Source of the DNA: Christiangramia salexigens
Lineage (GTDB): Bacteria > Bacteroidota > Bacteroidia > Flavobacteriales > Flavobacteriaceae
Direction: 5' to 3'
Assembly (NCBI RefSeq): GCF_001889005.1
Contig: NZ_CP018153.1
Span: 2,266,501 to 2,330,500, forward strand
Length of the DNA: 64,000 nucleotides
Made by a program: the position numbers and the translations under genes. The notes beneath the pieces were generated by a model that ran no database searches, was not told where the DNA came from, and was given only the letters and a program-made list of their open reading frames with translations. Positions 59,991 to 64,000 of the stretch are shown here, piece by piece. Every line of letters begins with the position of its first letter. Positions within the stretch are counted from its first letter, which is position 1.

Positions 59991-62900
59991 ATGGAGTATT
60001 TTGAATTGGTGAAGGAGAAATTAAATGCCTTTATAAGAAAATATTATATCAGCCAGATCATAAAAGGATCATTGATCTTCTTTTCGATTGGACTGTTATA
60101 TTTTTTATTGTCTGCCAGTTTAGAATATTTTCTTTGGCTTTCCACAACAGGCAGAACTATCCTCTTTATACTTTTTATCATTGTCGAAGTTTTTCTGCTG
60201 ATCAGATTTATTGGTATTCCGTTTTTTAGGCTTACAAAACTTACCAGAAGAATAAATGATTATGAGGCTGCTGAAATTATTGGAAAACATTTTCCGGAAG
60301 TAAACGACCGGCTTGTTAATCTACTTCAGCTTAAGAATAGCTCAAAAAATTCAGAACTTTTAATGGCAAGTATAGAACAGAAATCCAAACAACTGGACTC
60401 TGTACCTTTTACCAAAGCTGTTAATTTAAAAACCAATTATAAATGGGCCAGGTTGCTGTTTCTTCCAGGTTTAATAATTCTACTTTTATTTCTTGCAGGT
60501 AAAACCGAAATAATTAGTCAGGGTTTTGGTAGAATGAGCGACTATAGGACAGTATATCTAAAGCCTGCTCCTTTTAATTTTATTCTTGAACGTGATGAAC
60601 TTTCGGTAAGAGAAGGGGAGGACTATATTTTAAAATTAAATGTTGAAGGCGAATATTTTCCTGAATCTGTTCAGTTAAAACTAAAAGACGAACTGGTTTT
60701 TATGCGCCAAATATCTCCGGGAGAATTTGAATACAAATTTCAGAATGTAACCGAAAATGTTCAATTTATAATTCAGGCTAATGATGTAAGGTCAAATATT
60801 AAAACACTGAAGGTTATTGATGTTCCCAGAATTCAGAATTATGAAATTTTCCTGGATTATCCTGCTTATACAGGTCAGGTAGATGATAGTATTATGGGAA
60901 CAGGTAATATAACCGTCCCTGAAGGTACTCTTGTAAATTGGGAATTTATTACACGTAATCTTCAATATATTAATTTTAAAATTCCTGATTCTACAATTCA
61001 GCTTCCCTCAAGGAAAAATAAAATAAGCTATTCCAAGAAAGTGTTCTCAGGTTTTCCTTATTCGGTAAGTTCTTCTAATGAATTCATTCAAAACTATGAA
61101 ACCCTCGAATATTTCGTGAAGGTAATTAAGGATCAATATCCTCAAATTGAGGTAATTGGTAAAGTGGATACTTTAAATACTGATATACAACACTTTAGAG
61201 GGGAATTATCTGATGATTATGGTCTTAGAAGGCTGGAATTGGTTTATTTTCAAAATGAAGATAAGGAGACTATCAAATCACTCAACATACCTGTATCAAA
61301 GGAGACCTATGATGTTTTCTTTTATAGTTTCCCTGGAGATTTAGATCTCGAGCCTGGTGAAAGCTATTCATATTATTTCCGAGTATTTGATAACGATGCT
61401 GTGAATGGATCAAAGGCTTCCAAAACTCAGACCTTTTCTTACCGCAAGAAAACTTCTGAAGAAATTGATGAAAGAAAAATGGAGGATCAGAAGGAGTCTA
61501 TAGATAATCTGGAAGAAAGATTAAAGGACTTCGAAAAAGAGGATATGGAATTGGATGATATATGGCAATTAGAAAAGGAAAAAGGCGAGTTAAATTATAA
61601 TGAAAAAAAGAAATTGGAAAACTTCATCAAGAGGCAGAAAAAACAAAATGCTCTTATGAAAAATTATTCCAGGAAACTGGAGAAATCCCTTCCTTCAGAT
61701 TCTAAGGAAAAGGATATTATGGAAAAGGAACTTGAGAAAAGGCTCCAAAATAATGGGGAGAGATTAGAACAAAATGAAGCGCTTTTAAAGGAACTGGAAG
61801 AATTTGCCGATAAAATTCAGAAAGAAGATCTGGGTAAAAAATTAGATCGTTTATCAAAACAAAATAAAAGCAATCAGAGAAATCTGGAACAACTCCTTGA
61901 ATTAACCAAACGCTATTATATTGAAGAGAAAAAACAAAAACTGGCTAACGAGTTAGAAAAGTTGGCTGATAAACAAGATGAGATTTCAGAGGATCCTATT
62001 AATAATTCAAAAGATAAACAGGAAGAGATTAATAAAGAATTTGACGAATTCCAGAAAGAAATGGATCAGCTCGAACAGGATAATGAATCCTTAAAGAAAC
62101 CTCAGGATATAGGTCGTGAAGAAATCCAGGAAGAAACGATCGATAAACTTCAAAAGGAAGCTGTAGATAAACTTCAAAAACAGGATAAGGGAGCGGCCCA
62201 AAAAAAACAAAAGGAGGCCGCGAAGGAGATGAGGGAAATGAGTGATAAGATGAAAAAATCTTCCAGGCAACAGGAGATGGAACAGTTGGAAGCGGATGCT
62301 GAAACTCTTAGACAGATTCTGGATAACTTAATAATATTTTCATTTGAGCAGGAGGCCTTACTAGAGGATTTTAAAAAGCTTAGACAGGAGAATCCCGCGT
62401 TCGCAAAAAAGCTGAAACAACAGAGTAATCTAAGAGAGAATTTCACTCATATAGACGATAGCCTTTTTAGTCTGGCTTTAAGAAATCCAATGATCAATGA
62501 GGAAATAACGGGTAATCTAATAGACATTGATTTCGACCTTGAAAAATCTTTAGAGCGACTTTCTCAAAATGAAATTCCACAGGGAACAGCTAGTCAGCAA
62601 TATGTGATCACGAATACTAACGATCTTGCCAATTTACTGTCAAAAGTTTTAAGTTCTATGCAAAATATGATGGCGATGCCTTCTGCCGGCGAAGGGGAGG
62701 GTGAGGAATTTCAGCTTGGTGATATCATCAAAAAACAGAAAGAATTGATGGAAAAGATGCAAGAGGGACAAGAGGGTAAAGAAGGAAAACCTAAAGAAGG
62801 AGGTGAAGGGAAGACCGGGGAAGAAATGAATGGGGACTTATATGAGATATATAAGGAACAGCAGATGTTAAGAATGCAAATGGAAGAACTGCTTAAAGAA

Positions 62901-63233
62901 AACGGATTAAAAGATCCTGGAAATTCTACCCGGGATATGGAGAAAATAGAAGAAGAATTATTGGATAAGGGTATGGATCCGCAGACCATAGAACGTATGC
63001 AGCAATTACAGTATAAACTGCTTCAATTTCAAAAGGCGAATGAATTGCAGGGAATGGATGATAAAAGAAAATCTGATGCTAATCTCCTGGACTATCAAAA
63101 CCACATTAATAATCAGATAAATAGCTCAAAAGAATATTTTAATTCTACTGAAATTTTAAACAGACAAATCTTACCTTTGCGCCAAATTTACAAAGAGAAA
63201 GTAAAGGAATATTTTGGAAAAGGGAACGATTAA
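59991..63233 (+). CDS. DUF4175-type giant membrane-anchored coiled-coil protein
   Basis: A 1080-residue protein of unknown function, of a type common in Bacteroidota. Two or three N-terminal hydrophobic helices (about residues 25-80 and 150-170) precede a beta-rich extracytoplasmic part (about 180-490). A long highly charged coiled-coil (about 490-790) follows, then a second coiled-coil. Near residues 900-950 is a Gly/Glu/Lys-rich low-complexity stretch. An earlier TTG at 59979 could add four residues; I prefer the ATG at 59991. It overlaps ybeY by 20 bases. Confidence 0.85.
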   Translation: MEYFELVKEKLNAFIRKYYISQIIKGSLIFFSIGLLYFLLSASLEYFLWLSTTGRTILFILFIIVEVFLLIRFIGIPFFRLTKLTRRINDYEAAEIIGKHFPEVNDRLVNLLQLKNSSKNSELLMASIEQKSKQLDSVPFTKAVNLKTNYKWARLLFLPGLIILLLFLAGKTEIISQGFGRMSDYRTVYLKPAPFNFILERDELSVREGEDYILKLNVEGEYFPESVQLKLKDELVFMRQISPGEFEYKFQNVTENVQFIIQANDVRSNIKTLKVIDVPRIQNYEIFLDYPAYTGQVDDSIMGTGNITVPEGTLVNWEFITRNLQYINFKIPDSTIQLPSRKNKISYSKKVFSGFPYSVSSSNEFIQNYETLEYFVKVIKDQYPQIEVIGKVDTLNTDIQHFRGELSDDYGLRRLELVYFQNEDKETIKSLNIPVSKETYDVFFYSFPGDLDLEPGESYSYYFRVFDNDAVNGSKASKTQTFSYRKKTSEEIDERKMEDQKESIDNLEERLKDFEKEDMELDDIWQLEKEKGELNYNEKKKLENFIKRQKKQNALMKNYSRKLEKSLPSDSKEKDIMEKELEKRLQNNGERLEQNEALLKELEEFADKIQKEDLGKKLDRLSKQNKSNQRNLEQLLELTKRYYIEEKKQKLANELEKLADKQDEISEDPINNSKDKQEEINKEFDEFQKEMDQLEQDNESLKKPQDIGREEIQEETIDKLQKEAVDKLQKQDKGAAQKKQKEAAKEMREMSDKMKKSSRQQEMEQLEADAETLRQILDNLIIFSFEQEALLEDFKKLRQENPAFAKKLKQQSNLRENFTHIDDSLFSLALRNPMINEEITGNLIDIDFDLEKSLERLSQNEIPQGTASQQYVITNTNDLANLLSKVLSSMQNMMAMPSAGEGEGEEFQLGDIIKKQKELMEKMQEGQEGKEGKPKEGGEGKTGEEMNGDLYEIYKEQQMLRMQMEELLKENGLKDPGNSTRDMEKIEEELLDKGMDPQTIERMQQLQYKLLQFQKANELQGMDDKRKSDANLLDYQNHINNQINSSKEYFNSTEILNRQILPLRQIYKEKVKEYFGKGND

Positions 63234-63645
63234 TTTTTTCAGTGAGAATGATTTCGAACTTGCGAACCATGAAGCGTTTACTAAGTGGATCGAAATTGTC
63301 ATAGAATCAGAGAATAAATATCAGGGTGATATAAATTTTATTTTCTGTGATGATGAATACCTACTGGATATTAATCGGCAATACCTGGACCATGATACCT
63401 ATACCGATATTATCAGTTTTGATAACGGCGTTGGTAATACCCTGCACGGAGACATCTTTATAAGTACCGAAAGAGTTAAGGAAAACTCAGAAGAATTTAA
63501 TGTGAATTTTGAAACTGAACTTAAAAGGGTCATGATTCATGGCGTTCTTCATTTTTGTGGTTTTAAGGATAAAACTGAAAGGGAGAAAGAGATTATGCGA
63601 CGCAAAGAAGAAGAAAAAATAGAATTGTTCCACGTGGAACAATAG
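63214..63645 (+). CDS. ybeY: rRNA maturation endoribonuclease YbeY
   Basis: A 143-residue UPF0054 metalloprotein needed for 16S rRNA 3'-end processing and ribosome quality control. The zinc motif HGxLHxxGxxH is present as HGVLHFCGFKD: His109 and His113 are kept, the third His is Asp119. RQYLDHDTYTDIISFD and HGDIFIS are the other markers. The only start is TTG 63214, inside the DUF4175 gene. The last six codons carry a parS-like palindrome. mnmG follows after 20 bases. Confidence 0.9.
   Translation: MEKGTINFFSENDFELANHEAFTKWIEIVIESENKYQGDINFIFCDDEYLLDINRQYLDHDTYTDIISFDNGVGNTLHGDIFISTERVKENSEEFNVNFETELKRVMIHGVLHFCGFKDKTEREKEIMRRKEEEKIELFHVEQ
63624..63643. promoter_or_regulatory. parS-like ParB-binding palindrome
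   Basis: A perfect 20-bp palindrome with core TGTTCCACGTGGAACA (63626-63641). It differs from the Bacillus parS TGTTTCACGTGAAACA only at the symmetric C/G positions and equals the core used in several Gram-negative bacteria. It lies in the last codons of ybeY, next to mnmG, a classic origin-proximal location. Confidence 0.75.
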
Positions 63646-63665
63646 ATAAAAATTGAATACAGGAT

Positions 63666-64000
63666 ATGTTCGAAAAGCAGTATGATGTTATTGTAGTGGG
63701 CGCTGGGCATGCCGGAAGTGAAGCTGCGGCAGCCGCAGCTAATATGGGTAGTAAAACCCTGCTTATAACCATGAATCTTCAAAATATCGCTCAAATGAGC
63801 TGTAATCCGGCTATGGGTGGTATTGCTAAAGGCCAGATCGTTCGGGAAATCGATGCGATGGGAGGTTATAGTGGAATTGTAAGTGATACCAGTGCAATTC
63901 AGTTTAAAATGCTGAACAAATCCAAAGGTCCTGCAATGTGGAGTCCAAGAGTTCAGAGTGACCGAATGAGGTTTGCTGAAGACTGGAGAATAAAACTGGA
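63666..64000 (+). CDS. mnmG: tRNA uridine-5-carboxymethylaminomethyl modification enzyme MnmG (3' end outside window)
   Basis: The first 111 residues of an FAD-dependent protein that, with MnmE, modifies U34 of several tRNAs. [20 protein letters not shown] is the FAD-binding fold, followed by [24 protein letters not shown] and [14 protein letters not shown], all diagnostic of GidA/MnmG. The frame runs past the window end. It is 20 bases after the ybeY stop. Confidence 0.96.
   Translation, partial: MFEKQYDVIVVGAGHAGSEAAAAAANMGSKTLLITMNLQNIAQMSCNPAMGGIAKGQIVREIDAMGGYSGIVSDTSAIQFKMLNKSKGPAMWSPRVQSDRMRFAEDWRIKL

Noticed and set aside
63666..64000. 81-codon frame on the minus strand at the end of ybeY and start of mnmG
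   Set aside because: Antisense to mnmG and ybeY, no recognisable protein features.
1..64000. CRISPR arrays, insertion sequences, toxin-antitoxin or restriction systems
   Set aside because: No regularly spaced repeats, transposase, or methylase/endonuclease genes were seen; gene content is core metabolism and information processing.

Overview
The window is a low-GC chromosomal segment of a Flavobacteriaceae bacterium, and the gene content looks like the marine Gramella/Christiangramia group (the genus is my inference). The Bacteroidota assignment rests on exact TANNTTTG -7 promoter boxes in front of many genes, rare Shine-Dalgarno sequences, a PID-CTERM-type protein, a DUF4175 protein, a CarboxypepD_reg/TonB-type receptor, a zinc-ligand-free L32 and lineage-typical protein variants. 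It is gene-dense core genome. I see no prophage, IS element, CRISPR array or classical defence island.

Left part (1-29.9 kb): the end of a RecB-type nuclease gene, an alpha/beta hydrolase, tRNA-Ala, a GNAT enzyme, a MATE transporter and a crotonase. Behind the crotonase lie three overlapping genes for very small membrane proteins. Next come a 2OG-Fe(II) oxygenase, 6-carboxytetrahydropterin synthase, an LpxH-like phosphatase and a minus-strand set (unknown protein, rsmI, a uracil-DNA glycosylase, recJ). Then follow tdk-alr, mscL, asd, a secreted prolyl oligopeptidase and an orphan ABC ATPase. A coupled oxidoreductase-mtgA-GreA-like operon precedes the fatty-acid initiation genes (fabH-accB-accC), which sit behind DUF177-rpmF and pdxA. 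Riboflavin synthase, a PID-CTERM protein, tRNA-Met, methylmalonyl-CoA epimerase, rbfA with an FtsX/LolE-type permease, and dusB complete this part.

Middle part (29.9-48.6 kb): an outer-membrane receptor precedes a tight four-gene operon, murQ, a GHL10 glycosidase, an L-Ala-D/L-Glu epimerase and an NlpC/P60 peptidase. Together these look like a complete peptidoglycan-fragment salvage route. Then come lepA, yebC, a CPA-type antiporter with an RCK domain, an operon of an MBL hydrolase with two exported peptidases (S8, M1), and rnpA with an S41 protease.

Right part (48.6-64 kb): rpiB-elaA, a 0.5-kb AT-rich gap, a DUF2007 gene behind an overlooked 56-residue membrane protein, rnr, a LysE exporter, tRNA-Cys, folB, glnS, a YtxH/holin-like envelope operon, an SPFH protein, gltX, a large DUF4175 coiled-coil protein, ybeY and the start of mnmG. 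The last codons of ybeY form a perfect 20-bp palindrome containing a parS-type sequence. With mnmG and rnpA nearby and an AT-rich gap carrying DnaA-box-like words, the right end may lie near the replication origin. That is a hypothesis only.

The most interesting items are the three-gene micro-membrane-protein cassette, the peptidoglycan salvage operon, the parS-like site inside ybeY, and rbfA and rnpA, whose promoter-to-start spacing predicts leaderless mRNAs.
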